Assembly (NCBI GenBank): GCA_028554755.1
Contig: JAPTOF010000007.1
Location: forward strand, 12,323,001-12,387,000
DNA from: Cordia subcordata
Taxonomy: Eukaryota; Streptophyta; Magnoliopsida; Boraginales; Cordiaceae
Length of the DNA stretch: 64,000 nucleotides
Reading direction: 5' to 3'
A model generated the notes under the pieces. It saw only the letters and a list, made by a program, of their open reading frames with translations. It was not told where the DNA came from and searched no databases. The position numbers were made by a program, and so were the translations under genes. How positions within the stretch are numbered: the first letter of the stretch is position 1; every line of letters starts with the position of its first letter. Positions 9,730 through 20,433 of the stretch are shown in pieces.

Positions 9730-10934
9730 TGATGTATGTCATTTGTGCATGTTTGCATCTAGTTTTTGCATGCACATTTAAGGGTGTTTAGAGTATAATT
9801 GAGTGCACTTAGTATAAAGTTTATGCATATTTGTTAATATTTGTACATAATGTATTTAGGTGCATAAATACTATACTAAGTGTTATATTCCATGTTTTAG
9901 GAGTGTTTTGGAAGGGTTTAAGCTTATGCGAGGACGAAATGAGCTAACGAATGAAGACCGGAAGAAAAGAAATAAAGAAGAGATCATTCTGATCCAGCTG
10001 GTTGGCTTAGAAGAAGAGCTGGTCGACTGTCTAGGTCGACCGGCCGCTCCAGAGAATAAAAGATTGAAGCCGGTCGAGTTCCTCAAGAAGCTAGTCGACT
10101 GGCTAGGTCGACCAACCATTCCAGAGAGCATCATGATTGAAGCCGGTCGAGCAAGAAAGAGGAGCCGGTCGACCGGCTGTGCGCTGAAGAAATCCACAAA
10201 AAGCTCTTTTCAACTCATTTTCAAGAGAGGAACTTTTATTTCTTAAATCCTAATAAACCCTAACCCTTTACCCACTTCACAAAACACCCTAAACCACCAT
10301 CTAAACCCCACACCAAGCTAGGCTTGAAGCATTAAACAAAGATGTGAAGGATTTGTACAGATTTGGAAGCAAGAATTTAGGGAAGTTCTTCTTGTTCTTT
10401 CTCTATTTCTTGTAAATATATTGCTAGATTAGGCTAGATTTAGGGTTGATTGTTGTTGTATATTAGATTAGGGCTTTGAATAATGGATTTTTGTAGATCT
10501 TTGGCTCTTAATACATGTTTATTTACATAAATTTATGGCATGATTCAATATGTCTATGTATTGGAAATCAAACATGTCTATGTGTTTGTTAAAATGCCTA
10601 AGTGAATATGCATGTGTTATTTGTACTTCAAATGCTCTTATCTACGTATATGGGTGATGTGATTGTGCATAATCTCGTGGCTTTGCTTAGTAGAGTAGGC
10701 TTTAGCTTTAAATCCAGCTAATAGGTTACATGCTATGCTTAGTCGAGTTTAGGTGCTAGTCCTTGGCTTTAAATCCAGCCAAGCGGATAAGTTAACCTAG
10801 ATTAGAGTATCCCTCATCCACGTTAGTGTTGGTTAATTGAGCCTTAATGTCACATAGTGTTTAGGTGCTAGTCCTTGGCTTTAAATCCAGCCAAGAGGAT
10901 AAGTTCTAACCACGGATTGCGTAGGCTAGGAGGG
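9730..10934 (+). repeat. B4: truncated family-B LTR inside the B1 ORF
   Basis: The LTR starts TGATGTATGTCATTTGTG and aligns with family-B LTRs up to the segment ending GGCTAGGAGGG, about three quarters of full length. It lies in the opposite orientation to B1 and splits the B1 ORF. Flanks share GTAC (9726-9729 and 10936-10939), possibly a relic target duplication. A truncated end should not keep one, so the match may be chance. Open frames at 9860-10246 on both strands arise from its GC-rich palindromes. Confidence 0.75.
10015..10190 (+). promoter_or_regulatory. GTCGAC palindrome array in the B4 LTR
   Basis: Five GTCGA-centred motifs occur in about 170 bp. They include GGTCGACCGGCCGC near 10038 and a perfect GCCGGTCGACCGGC near 10161, followed by TGTGCGC. 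The arrangement, including TGTGCGC after the last palindrome, matches the A4 LTR (60500-60540). This is a probable promoter region; function is inferred. Confidence 0.5.
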
Positions 10935-11206
10935 AGTACCACTTCTTCTAATACATACCCATAATCGTCATCATGAACCAAGGCACTGTCAAGCTTATCT
11001 TCTTTCTCACTACAAGATGTAAACTCTCTATCCATCTCTCTTTTTATCTCGTCCTCCCAAACATCATCTTTTTCACCACTAATCTCTTCATCTATAGGTC
11101 TCACTCCCATCCCTTCAACCCAATCTAAAGGTATCTCAACACTCTCACTCATAGGTTGCAAATTCTCAACTTCTCTATCAAGTACGTTACCATTTTAGAT
11201 AATTAT
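10935..11206 (-). pseudogene. B1 ORF, N-terminal part
   Basis: The open stretch reads through ESVEIPLDWVEGMGVRP and MDREFTSCSEKEDKLDSA to HDDDYGYVLEE. The same order occurs in B2 (26326-25787: IEIPFDQTNGMGVKP, DREFTSC, DDDYGYVLE). After YVLEE the match jumps to 9729 on the other side of the B4 LTR, so B4 interrupted this ORF. It is acidic, with no recognisable enzymatic domain. The upstream end is cut at 11206 by another family-B LTR fragment. Confidence 0.6.
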
Positions 11207-11265
11207 TGATATGTGTCATTTGTGCAGGCTTATATATAATGTTTACATGCACATTTATATGTGCA
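11207..11265 (+). repeat. Family-B LTR start fragment
   Basis: TGATATGTGTCATTTGTG followed by about 40 bp matches the first bases of family-B LTRs on the plus strand, then similarity stops. It is a short relic, probably truncated by the sequence that follows. Confidence 0.5.
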
Positions 11266-11643
11266 TTCTCTTCCAGAACTAAGATACTTAGCTATGTAGT
11301 TGGCAAGTTAAAATAAAGGCTAAAATGAGAAAGACAATGCTTGTGTGTGTTCTTGGTGATAGTGTGTGAAAAATATTACACACAACCAACAAAGAAAATA
11401 TCAAAGAAGCTCATCTTGAGTCATGCTTATCTTGTACTATTTATAATACTAAGCTTACCCTAAAAGGATAAGATCTAGGAAATGTAGAAATTCCCTCAAT
11501 ACCCTTCATTAAACTTTCTAAATAAGGATTATTCCCTTGGGATAAAAAGACACCCAAATGTTCTATGCCACACACTAAATATCTCCAATGTGGTCTAATA
11601 TATACTCAGTGGTATGTGAAAGTGAAGCACAAAAATACAACCA
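11266..11643 (-). repeat. Probable short Copia solo LTR (H)
   Basis: On the minus strand the segment has features typical of short plant Copia LTRs: CACATTGGAGATATTTAGTG near the start, a TATAAATAG box (around 11448) and a downstream pyrimidine-rich part. The exact termini and a target duplication are not resolved. No internal region is attached. Confidence 0.4.
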
Positions 11644-13198
11644 AGTTTTACACCCATAAGCATACGGATCGTGTCTAGCATAGTGCGTGCATACAAATAT
11701 TGTCTCCACAAAGAGGCTACCTTAGTTTGGTCTCTATGTACTCGAGTGCCTAAAACTAGCTACTTGCATGTGTGTGTGTCCTCTTTTGGATTAAAAGGGG
11801 CTCAGAGAAAGGAAAATGAACCTAAGCTAAACTAATCTAATAGAGGAACCTAGGGTGCAAAGCTAGAGAAAGAAAGCCCTAAAATATGGAAAGGGATCTC
11901 GGGTGATCGCGTTGTAACTAGACTCAGGCTGTAATAACGATTCAGTCTATTTGTGGCTTAATTATACTCTTTGGTGTTGATTAACATCCTACTCAAGAGA
12001 TTAACCTATTAGCATTGTTTTAGATTAGAGATTAGACTCCTAGAGCATTAATTAGTAGTAGTTGGGACCTTTTTAGTATTTTTTCAAACTAGAGGTATAT
12101 TCCTACCACTACGTCATCTATCAAGCATATTAATCAACACACTATTAGGGCCCATGCCATTAGAATGGATTAAAGCTAAGGTGACACCACTACTGATAGT
12201 ATTTAAGCACGAAATAACAAATGCAACTTCACTTAGGCATTTTAACAAACATATATACATGTTTGATTATCAACACATAGACATATTCATTCATGCCATT
12301 AATTAGTGTAAAGAAGTGTATATTAAGAGCCAAGGATACGCACAAATCCTTTAGTCAAAGCTTTAATCTTATATACAACAACAAATACCCAAAGATCTTG
12401 CCTAACCTAACAACATATTTACAAGAAATAGAAAGAGAACAAGAAGAACTCCCCAAAATCTCGCTTCCAAATCCGTACAAATGCTTCAAATCTTTGTTAA
12501 ATGCTTCAATCCTAGCTTGGTGTGGTGTTTAGATAGTGGTTTTAGGTGTTAATTGAAGTGGGAAAAGCGTTAGGGTTAACGGGGGTGAGACATTATTTGG
12601 TTTCTCCCTTAAACTGGCCTAAAATGAGCTATTTATAGCTATTTTAGAGCTAAGTTGGTCGACCTAACGAGGCACTTGGCCTAAGGAAGAGAGAGTCCAG
12701 CCTAGAAAGTGAATGTTCTGACTTGGCCGGGGGCCTTAGCCGGGAGGCAAGGGGTCAACCGGCTATGACAGCTAAAAAGTTCATAACTTGCTCATCTTTT
12801 CATGCCTATAAACATATCCAAACTTTGTTCGTGCTCTCTACATCTTCAACCAAGCTTAATTTCTTCTATCAAAGCACACATCCCTGCTTATGCTTGGTTA
12901 TATCGTTATTTGTTCGAGAGCTTCCCAATGGATTTTTCTTCATTTCGTCTCCTCCAAATGAACCTAGATTGGCTTCTTGATTAAAGAATCAACATTTTAA
13001 GCTCAAGTCCTTCTCCCAAAATGCACTTAAAATACGAAATAAGGCACTTAGTGTAGCATTTATGCATTTTGACACTTACATGTAAAAATATGACTAGTAG
13101 TGCACAAATGCAACCCTAAATACATTCAAGAAAGCTCAAACCACCCTAAAAAGTGTATGCAAACAATATAAGCAAACATACACAAATCACACACATCA
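11644..13198 (-). repeat. B6: family-B LTR, minus strand
   Basis: On the minus strand it starts TGATGTGTGTGATTTGTG at 13198 and aligns over its full length with the B2 and B3 LTRs, about 1.55 kb. It has two TTTAAA hairpin-type motifs near 11950-12050 and a decayed GTCGAC region near 12655-12760. The right end directly abuts another LTR-like segment. It is either the 5' LTR of B1 or a solo LTR. Confidence 0.7.
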
Positions 13199-14363
13199 TG
13201 GTCCTCGGTCATCTAATTAAGATATCCATGACTTATATTAAGAGGACCTGGATAATTAAATCCCATTCTTAACTTTTAAACTCAAACCTTAATTAAGAAA
13301 CCTATGTAATAAATTCCTCAATTTTGTATCCAATAGAGAAGTGGCTAGTAGAGGAACCAGAAGACATAACTACCCTTGGCTCCCAAAATGACCAAAATGC
13401 CCTTTTTACCGCTTAGGCGACAACAAAGGGACTTTGACCTTGGTCTATTTCTTCTAAAAGACTAAAGCCACCCTCCAAGGATAATCACTAGCTAAGCAAG
13501 AGCTTGTCAGTAGCTTTAGTGACCTCTGTCTTTGACCAACCAAGTGAAATGACCAAAATGCCCTCTATGTACACCTGTAGTCAAGGCCAATCGCAACAAG
13601 TACCTTCAACTCTAAGACTACATCTGGAACCTCAGAATCTCCAGTCCCATATAATGATCATCCACAGGGCACGGATCTCTTGATCTAGAGAGCTACCCAC
13701 GAGCCAATGGCCGATACACACTTGAAGGGCAATATCACTAGTATTAGATTTTTGGTGATCAAGTGGACAAATCCAAATGTGCATATAGACGTTGTCGTTG
13801 CAAATGCATGTCCTACTAAATTAGAATACAACACTTAATGTACGAGGTAGACAATCTTATCACTCAAGACCTCTCCTTATGGCATATCAAAGTGTTGCAC
13901 ATTAACTTAGTCAGTTCATCCACATATGCTCATGATGAAGAGCATTGGTCACTTGGAAGGTATGAATGTCTCATCTTCTATATGTGATAGTACGGTTCCT
14001 AGATGGCATATTCAAGGTGGCCCTGTCTAGTGCATGATACATGAACTAGGTGTGTAGTCTGAAAAAACATTCAATGACCTAGGTACATCACCCTCTTAAG
14101 GAGACTCGCCAACTGTAGCCTTGTCCCAGTAAAGTACCCAACACTACCATCGGACTATGGACCAATTTTTGATATCACCAAATCTAGACTTGGTCCTATT
14201 ATGCATTTATTGATCTTTATCATTAGATCTTTATACTTCAATGCATAAATGGAGAGAATATACTGTGTCAAACTCAATCATATGAACAATATCATCAGCG
14301 TATCATGTCGAGTATCTAATAATAACCATATTCTTGTGGTATTTAGGACAAACAATCCCAACA
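13199..14363 (-). repeat. F: probable Copia solo LTR
   Basis: On the minus strand the segment begins TGTTGGGATTGTTTGTCC at 14363 and ends GAGGACCA at 13199, with TG...CA termini. No coding sequence is visible. It separates family-B LTR B6 from the 3' region of B5. There is no clear 5-bp target duplication. The Copia assignment rests on the TGTTGGGAT-type start only. Confidence 0.45.
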
Positions 14364-14830
14364 GTAAAGACCTAGATTTTGAAGAAAATCCTTTTGAAAA
14401 CTGTGGGGAGTGAGCACCTTTAAGAATGCACCTTCTAGTTGTCCTACAACTTGGTTGGAAAAAGTGTTCTTAATGGTTGTTGATTTGAGTGCCTTTTCCT
14501 TGATTGGTTCTTTTGTTGTAACTTAGCCCCTCCTTTTTGTTTTATGTTATGTATTGAGAAAATGAAAAAGAAATGAAAAAAATGAAAAAAGTGAAAAAGT
14601 AAAAAAAAATCGTAAAAAAAAAGAGTGAAAAAAGTTGAAAAAGCCAAAAGGGCAACAAAAAGATGAAATACATTAAACAATTGTCAAGTGATACAATGTA
14701 AATTTGCTCTTAAATCAAAATATGAGCCATTGTGAAGTAGTTTTCTTTCTTTTTATCTTTGGGCTAAGTGCATGTTAAGGGGTCATGTTAGGCTTGCTTG
14801 GGGATAAGCAAGGGGAAAGTTTGGGGGTGT
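14364..14830 (+). other. B5 3' non-coding region and polypurine tract
   Basis: The segment matches the B1 and B2 3' regions on the other strand: GTGGGGAGTGAGCACC, the conserved block at 14473-14509, an A-rich tract (14555-14640), then a GCTTGGGGATAAGC hairpin and GGGGAAAGTTTGGGGG directly before the LTR. The rest of the B5 interior is missing, cut at the F segment. Confidence 0.65.
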
Positions 14831-16324
14831 TGATGTCTGTGATTTGTGTATGTTTAGATATATTGTTTGCATACACTTTTTAGAGTCTTTTGAGCATAAC
14901 TGCGTGAATTTAGGGTTGTATTTATGCACTATTAATCAAATGCATAAATGCTAAACTAAGTTTCTTATTTCGTGTTTTAGGCACATTTTGGGAGAAGGAA
15001 TTGAGCTTAAAATGATGATTCTTGGATCACAGAGAAAAAATTAGTGCTGATTTGGAGGAGAAGAAATAAAGAAAAAAGCCATTTGAAGCTCTTGGACGAA
15101 TAACAAAGCAACCGGGCGAAACTGAGCACAATTGGAGCAAAGTTTGGAGCTTGCAAAAACTGCTTAGGGCAACCGGCAAACCCCATACACAGCTATAAAA
15201 TGCCCTTTTCAACTCATTTACAAGGGAGGAACCCAATAATCTTTCAAACTGATTTCACCCTAACCTTAATCCTGTCCAATAAACACCCTCTAAACACTTA
15301 ACCAACCAGGGATTGAAGCAATCAACAAGGATTTGAAAAGCTTGTATGGATTTGAAAGCAAGATTTAGGGGATTTCTTTTTGTTCTCTTTCTATTTCCTA
15401 TAAATATGTTGCTAAATGAGGCTAGATCTTTTGGTGTTCGTTGTTGTGTATTAGATTGGGGCTTTGAATAAAGGATTTGTGTGTATCTTTAGCTCTTAAT
15501 ACATGCTTATGTACAATGATTAATGGCATGATTCAATATGTCTATGTATTGAAAATCAAACATGTCTATCTGTTTGTTAAAATGCCTAAGTGAAGATACA
15601 TGTGTTCTTTTGTGCTCATATGCTATCAGTCTCACCTTAGCCTTAATCCATGCTAATGGCATGAGCCCTATTTGCAATTAATGTGTGTTGATTAATATGC
15701 TTAATAGATGGTTTAGTGTGGTAGAAGTATACCTCTAGTATGAAACAATACTAAAAAGGTATCCACTAGTACTAGTCAATGCTCTAGAAGTGTAACCTCT
15801 AGTCTGAAACAATACTAATAGGTTAGTCTCTCGAGTAAGATGTTACTCAACACCAAAAGGCCCTAGTTAGTGAAGCTTGAAACCATAATTGGCTTGGACA
15901 ATCCTATAGCTCTAAGGAATGTCACTTAGGGATAAAAGTGCACTTGCACTTAGAAGATAATAAGGTTAATTAGTTAAGGCCCTCAATAGAGTAAATCAAG
16001 CCATAGATAGACCGAACGATTATCATAGCTTAAGTCTAGTTGCAATGCAATCACCTTATGTTCCTTTCTACCTTGTATAGCCTTATTTCTTTAGCTTGGC
16101 ACCTATACTTTCTCCATTAACTTAGGTTTAGAATTAGGTTCTATTTTAGATCCCTCTTAAATGAAAAAGACCAAAAAATATGCTGACATACGCATGTAGG
16201 TAATTTTAGGCACTCTTGCATGTAAAAACTGAACTAAGATAGCCTCTCTGTAAAGACGATACCCGTACTCATGTCTACTATACCATGAATGATCTATAAG
16301 TTTGTAGGTTAAAACTAACGATCA
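14831..16324 (+). repeat. B5 3' LTR
   Basis: It starts TGATGTCTGTGATTTGTG right after a polypurine tract and ends GATCA near 16324, about 1.49 kb. It matches other family-B LTRs. The palindrome region is largely decayed (15100-15190). The right boundary is placed by alignment with B2 and B3 and could be off by a few bases. Confidence 0.75.
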
Positions 16325-16954
16325 GATATGCCATGTCGGGATGTTGCTTAATGCATTCTCGGTCATTGATTTTTGCAATCTTGATCCCTTAGTCTTACAC
16401 TTACGCATTTCTTTGACGTTGAGGCGTACGTAAACAAGTCACCTTGTTTTCTTCTACGCACGTGTGTTGCACGATCTAATGCGCCTGTCACCATAATGAT
16501 GGTGTTTCATGAAAATGTGTGATAGAGTCGCCATCTCAGCAATGACTCTTCATTAATCCATCGTATATTTTCAAGTATTAGATTTGAAATCACTTACTTT
16601 GTGAAGTGTAAATAGTGTGATGTTTTGATATTCATTTATTCCATTTTTCTCATTCTTGCATACTTATTCTCTCAAACTTTCCTAGCTTTATTCTTTGCTC
16701 CTTAAAGTTTTTCCTCCATCATTCATTGTATTTCATTGGCCTCTCCGTCTCACCACTGTCCAGGTTCCCTTTTAGAGAGTCCTACCATTTTCACCTTTTA
16801 AGGTTCCTCTTTCTATCCTCTTTAAAGTATGCCACTACTGAACCCAAACGCACATTTCTTTAAATCTCACCTTAACTATTCTTTCTTTAGCTTCTCAAAC
16901 CCCATCCTTTTAACTATTTTTCTCTTTTACCGACATTTCATGTGTAACGGCCCT
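16325..16954. other. Unassigned stretch, possibly the 3' end of element D
   Basis: There is no convincing ORF. Because the D antisense ORF starts just to the right, this could be the 3' non-coding or LTR part of D, but I recognise no LTR terminus or polypurine tract. Confidence 0.3.
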
Positions 16955-17457
16955 ATGTCATCTGTGAATAAGGGAGAGAATTTTTAACCTTTTAGGCCTA
17001 CTCATGAAGACTCTAGGGTTAAGGATTCCCATGATTTTTCTCATACTTTTGATAACTTTGGCCATCTAGGAAACCCTATCCCTGATATCACTGACTCTAT
17101 TCAAGAGGCTTTTGCACTGCCCTTCAGCGAAGATTTCTTATTAGACTCTCTCAAGGAAGATTTTGCTAGAGTCTGTATCATTTTAAATATGGAAGATTTT
17201 AACAAGGTTTTTGGCTGGCATAAGGAGAACCCAGGAGCTTCGGCTCCCGATGATTGGGTAGCTAAGGATGAGGGTGTTACTTAACATAGAGAGGAAGCTG
17301 GTCAATGTCCAATCGTTGCTAAGGTAGAGTCCTCTAATAGTAAATGAGACGGTGCTGGGGAAAGTAGCCCTACCAATGAGAAAGGTGAATGGGAAGCCTC
17401 AGTAGTAAATGTGGTCAGCGGGGGCATCCCTTTTAACTACTTGGTAAGAGAGCCGGT
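16955..17457 (+). pseudogene. D antisense ORF, N-terminal part
   Basis: The frame from the ATG at 16955 is readable to 17457 with only three in-frame stops over about 167 codons. It is acidic, with DITDSIQEAFALPFSEDFL and DFNKVFGWHKENPG. It is cut by element G at 17458. The same frame resumes at 20996 once G and one CGGT copy are discounted. I do not recognise the domain with confidence. Antisense ORFs of Tat elements often carry a plant-transposase-like domain, which is the obvious comparison. Confidence 0.6.
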
Positions 17458-18019
17458 TGTCACGCCTTTAGCCTAACCTAAGCGCTGCGTGCGGCACTTA
17501 GACACTTTTCTACAGCAAAAGTGGCTAAGTCAGCCTGAAAACCACGAACAAAAGGCTTAGCAAAGCAAATAATAAAGCAGCGGAAGTAAAGAGTTGAGAG
17601 AATAAGACTTTTGTATTACTCTCAAGCTTTTCTCTGTGTCTTACAAATGAAAAAGCTAGGCTATTTATACATGCTTCCCATCTAATGAATGGCTAAGATG
17701 ATTTCAATCTAATGGCTACTATGAGATTCTAGATTATTCTACCCTAATCATGGATATTTACAATCAATCACAAATAATAATCCCTCAATCAAAGGGGATT
17801 GATATTATCCCTATCTAGTTTATCTTCTAGATCCTTCCTGGGGATAAGTGCCATGCGTGCATCCCAACAAACCTTGTCATCCTTGCCATACGGTTGCTCG
17901 CATGGCGTCTGCATCATCAGGGTTACGCTAGCACAGAAAAGTGCCCCGTATGCCTCCGTGCAAGCCTCGGTCTTGCCATCTTGCTGCCCCTGTGGCGTCT
18001 CCATTGGCAGGGCGTGACA
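17458..18019 (-). repeat. G 3' LTR
   Basis: It is 562 bp and runs from TGTCACGCCT to GGGCGTGACA in plus-strand reading. The termini are nearly perfect 10-bp inverted repeats. Length is identical to the other copy, with about 8 substitutions, mostly in the last 150 bp. TATTTATACATG near 17660 could be part of the promoter in either reading. Confidence 0.92.
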
Positions 18020-18034
18020 TACTCCCCCACCCAA
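18020..18034 (-). other. G polypurine tract
   Basis: On the minus strand TTGGGTGGGGGAGTA lies immediately upstream of the 3' LTR, the expected position of the plus-strand primer. Confidence 0.8.
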
Positions 18035-18946
18035 TTTCGCGAACGTCCGCGTCGCGATCTCCTCATGATACTTCACAATCTCCTTCATAAAGTTTCCAAG
18101 GGAGTCTGTTGGTTCCCAACTTGCCTCACTTGCTGGCAAGCCCTTCTAATGCACCAAGTACTCATGCCGTGGTGGAAGTCCCCTTATGCAATCGGCTTCG
18201 ATGAAATTGACTTCCTTATCACGAGGGTCTAACATTTTAGTTGCTAGACTCTTTGTGGTTGTGTCTTCCTTCCCTTGACTTACTATGCTGGTCATTTTAC
18301 TAGCTGATTCATCAAGGAAGATTCTTGATGAACTGGGTTGCTCTGTCTGAGGGTAATTAGCTTTACACTTGGTCTCTGACTCCCTGGTGCGGGGAACAAG
18401 GATCCGTTGACTTGTGGCTACTTCAATCGGCTTCTTGTCCATTGCTCGGCTCCCGTGGAAATTGAGAGAGAGTTGGGTCTTATCAGGTATGGTTGCCCCC
18501 CTCTTTGGTTTGCCACCATGGGTTGCATCATATGAAGGATCCACCTTTTCGGTAGGTAGTGCCTTTCTTTGTAACAAGGGTGATATGGGCTCTTCCACCT
18601 TCCTACGGCATTTAGCGACCTCATTTGGTGTCTTATCTACCACCTCTTCACCCTTATCTATTCTTTTCATGACTCTTGAGTAAGCCCCCTCATTTTGTCT
18701 AACTCCCTTGTCCACCTGGATGGTCGAAAGTTGTCTCTTTTCGAGTCTCGCTTGGATCTTCGCCGGGACCATGCAAGGGGTGTTCTCCTCCATGATCATC
18801 ATATGTTCAAGGTGGGGTGTAGGGATGGCTTTTGCTTGTCTAAAGAACTCCATACCAAGGACAAGCTCAAAGTCATCCATGGGTACCACCGTAAAATTTA
18901 ATTTCCCTTGCCAGGTACCAATTGTTAGAGAAACATCTTTCACCAC
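18020..18946 (-). pseudogene. G protease C-terminus, spacer and chromodomain-like tail
   Basis: The open stretch of 266 residues (18946-18146) begins with a protease C-terminal segment (GTWQGKLNFTVVPMDD, VLGMEFF). It continues through a charged Lys/Glu/Ser-rich spacer and ends at GLPPRHEYLVH. A TAG stop at 18146 stands where chromodomains have the conserved Trp. The same frame continues with KGLPASEASWEPTDSL into a basic tail to about 18020. The WEP and EYLV blocks fit the C-terminal chromodomain of plant chromovirus integrases. RT-RNase H-integrase, normally between protease and chromodomain, is absent. A single-base shift separates this from the gag frame. Confidence 0.75.
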
Positions 18947-20376
18947 CCCGTCAATGGTCGTGGGGCGGAATTGACAGTCTTGAGGGACCCTTGAGACTTG
19001 TTAAGAGTAAGTCCCAATCTCTTGGCCGTCTTACGCCATGAAATTATGAGAAGCTCGGTGTCCAACATGGCCCTAGAGAGCTTCCCTTGAATCAATGCCT
19101 CCACATACATCAAGCCACCCCTTGGTGTGGCCCTTGGTGTTATCTCGGCATTCAAAGCATTCAGCAACTGAAGAGAACCCATTTGTGCTTCGCCGATCTT
19201 CTCACGTTCCTCAATCAGCATGTTGAGTGTTTGTCTTCTTGGACACTCCCTCCATGGATGGGAACCGAGACAAAAGTAGCACTTGATGGATCTCTTTTCT
19301 CTCTTCTCGTCCTTGTTGAAAGGTTGTCTCCCATGTCTATCCTTGTCTTGCCCTTTGGGACTCTCGTCCTCCCCACCGTTTTCTGCCAAATCTCCCAGGG
19401 GTTCGGCGGGGTTGTTTTTCTTTAACTCTATCAAGGACTCGGCCATGGCAACCGCTTGAGCGAAGGTTTTAGGCTTTCTCATTCGTACTTCTTGTTGTGC
19501 CCATGGCTGCAAACCCTTGATAAAGTCATACATATGATCATAATCAGGCTTATTACGTACCTGAAGTTTAAGGGAGATGTATTCTTGAACATATTGATGT
19601 ATAGTCCCTATATGCTTCAGGACTCTAAGCTTGTCACGAGCTTCCCATTCGGCCTCTTCAGGGTAGAATTGGGCATAAACATCCTCCTTGAAAGCAGTCC
19701 AAGTTGGAAGCCCCCGCTTGGCCTCTTGGAACTCTTGGTGCTTCATACGCCACCATAGAGCTGCATCTTCTGAGAAGTAGAGTGTTGCTGTCTTCACACG
19801 GCTAGCATCCTCCTCGAGCCCAACCGCATCAAAGTATTGTTCAATCTGCCAAAAGAAGTTTTCCACTTCCTTGGCTTCGCGCTTCCCGTTGTAGGGACTA
19901 GGCCTTGGCACGTCCACCTTTGGTGCTACATGGTGGGTTGACGCGCCACAGACTATCGCCTCTCTACACATAACCCAATCTTTTTTCATCTCCTCAAGGA
20001 TCTTGTCTTGTTCAGCCATTTTGCGATCTTGCTCGGTAATCTTAACCTGCAACCAATCGGCAATGGTTTCTTTCTCAACTAGTGCATTCTTAGCTGCCTC
20101 TTCTGTCGTTTCCACTCTAGCTTGAAGATTTTTGAGTTCCTGACAGAGGTCCCCCAAACATAGTGCCTCCTCATCATCAAACCCAAGCTGTTGAAATTTC
20201 TGCATGAAATCAGCAACAACGTCTTCTGCCCTTGTCAAACGTGCTTCGAAAACAGCTTGCACATCACGAGACTTTCCCCTCTTATTGCCTTTGGCTGCTG
20301 CAGGAGGGGGTAGAACTTCCCTTCCCCTCTCGTCATTACCAGCATCAACGCTCTTCTCAATACCTGAAGAAGACAT
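18940..20376 (-). CDS. G Gag (with start of protease), 478 residues
   Basis: This is the longest ORF in the window. The first 35 residues are Pro/Lys-rich, and residues 40-135 are predicted coiled coil (heptad-rich Glu/Lys). The retrotransposon Gag core spans about 155-310 (PYNGKREAKEVENFFWQIEQ, LYFSEDAALWWR). A zinc knuckle C366-C369-H373-C378 has the spacing CX2CX3HX4C. The protease starts near 420; at the catalytic site the usual DTGA reads DTEL (D439-T440-E441). Gag packages RNA and could still be made. The protease is almost certainly inactive. The ATG lies 58 bases inside the 5' LTR, close to the primer site. Confidence 0.88.
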   Translation of the reverse strand: MSSSGIEKSVDAGNDERGREVLPPPAAAKGNKRGKSRDVQAVFEARLTRAEDVVADFMQKFQQLGFDDEEALCLGDLCQELKNLQARVETTEEAAKNALVEKETIADWLQVKITEQDRKMAEQDKILEEMKKDWVMCREAIVCGASTHHVAPKVDVPRPSPYNGKREAKEVENFFWQIEQYFDAVGLEEDASRVKTATLYFSEDAALWWRMKHQEFQEAKRGLPTWTAFKEDVYAQFYPEEAEWEARDKLRVLKHIGTIHQYVQEYISLKLQVRNKPDYDHMYDFIKGLQPWAQQEVRMRKPKTFAQAVAMAESLIELKKNNPAEPLGDLAENGGEDESPKGQDKDRHGRQPFNKDEKREKRSIKCYFCLGSHPWRECPRRQTLNMLIEEREKIGEAQMGSLQLLNALNAEITPRATPRGGLMYVEALIQGKLSRAMLDTELLIISWRKTAKRLGLTLNKSQGSLKTVNSAPRPLTGW

Positions 20377-20419
20377 CCTTCAAAGGAGCAAAATTACAAA
20401 CACCTTGCGTGTAACCTTA

Positions 20420-20431
20420 GCTCTGATACCA
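20420..20431 (-). other. G primer-binding site (initiator tRNA-Met)
   Basis: On the minus strand TGGTATCAGAGC lies two bases after the 5' LTR end. It is the classic complement of the 3' end of plant initiator tRNA-Met. Confidence 0.9.
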
Positions 20432-20433
20432 CT

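Larger units (their letters stand above)
6583..11206 (-). mobile_element. B1: non-autonomous family-B LTR element, minus strand
   Basis: Reading from right to left, the element has an ORF N-terminal part (10935-11206), an ORF C-terminal part (8944-9729), a 3' non-coding region and a partial 3' LTR (6583-7302). The ORF is interrupted by an opposite-strand family-B LTR (9730-10934). No RT, RNase H or integrase sequence is visible. Family B shares with Athila-like A the TGATGTG LTR start, the 3' hairpin and polypurine arrangement, the conserved 3' block and LTR motifs. It looks like a non-autonomous relative. The LTR at 11644-13198 may be its 5' LTR but cannot be tied to it. Confidence 0.65.

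Noticed and set aside
9860..10246. Open frames on both strands within the B4 LTR
   Set aside because: They come from GC-rich palindromes in the LTR, which lack stops. There is no domain and no conservation with other B LTRs.
18414..18974. Plus-strand open frames opposite the G coding region (also 19087-19758 and 20204-20452)
   Set aside because: They are antisense shadows of the gag and protease-spacer frame.
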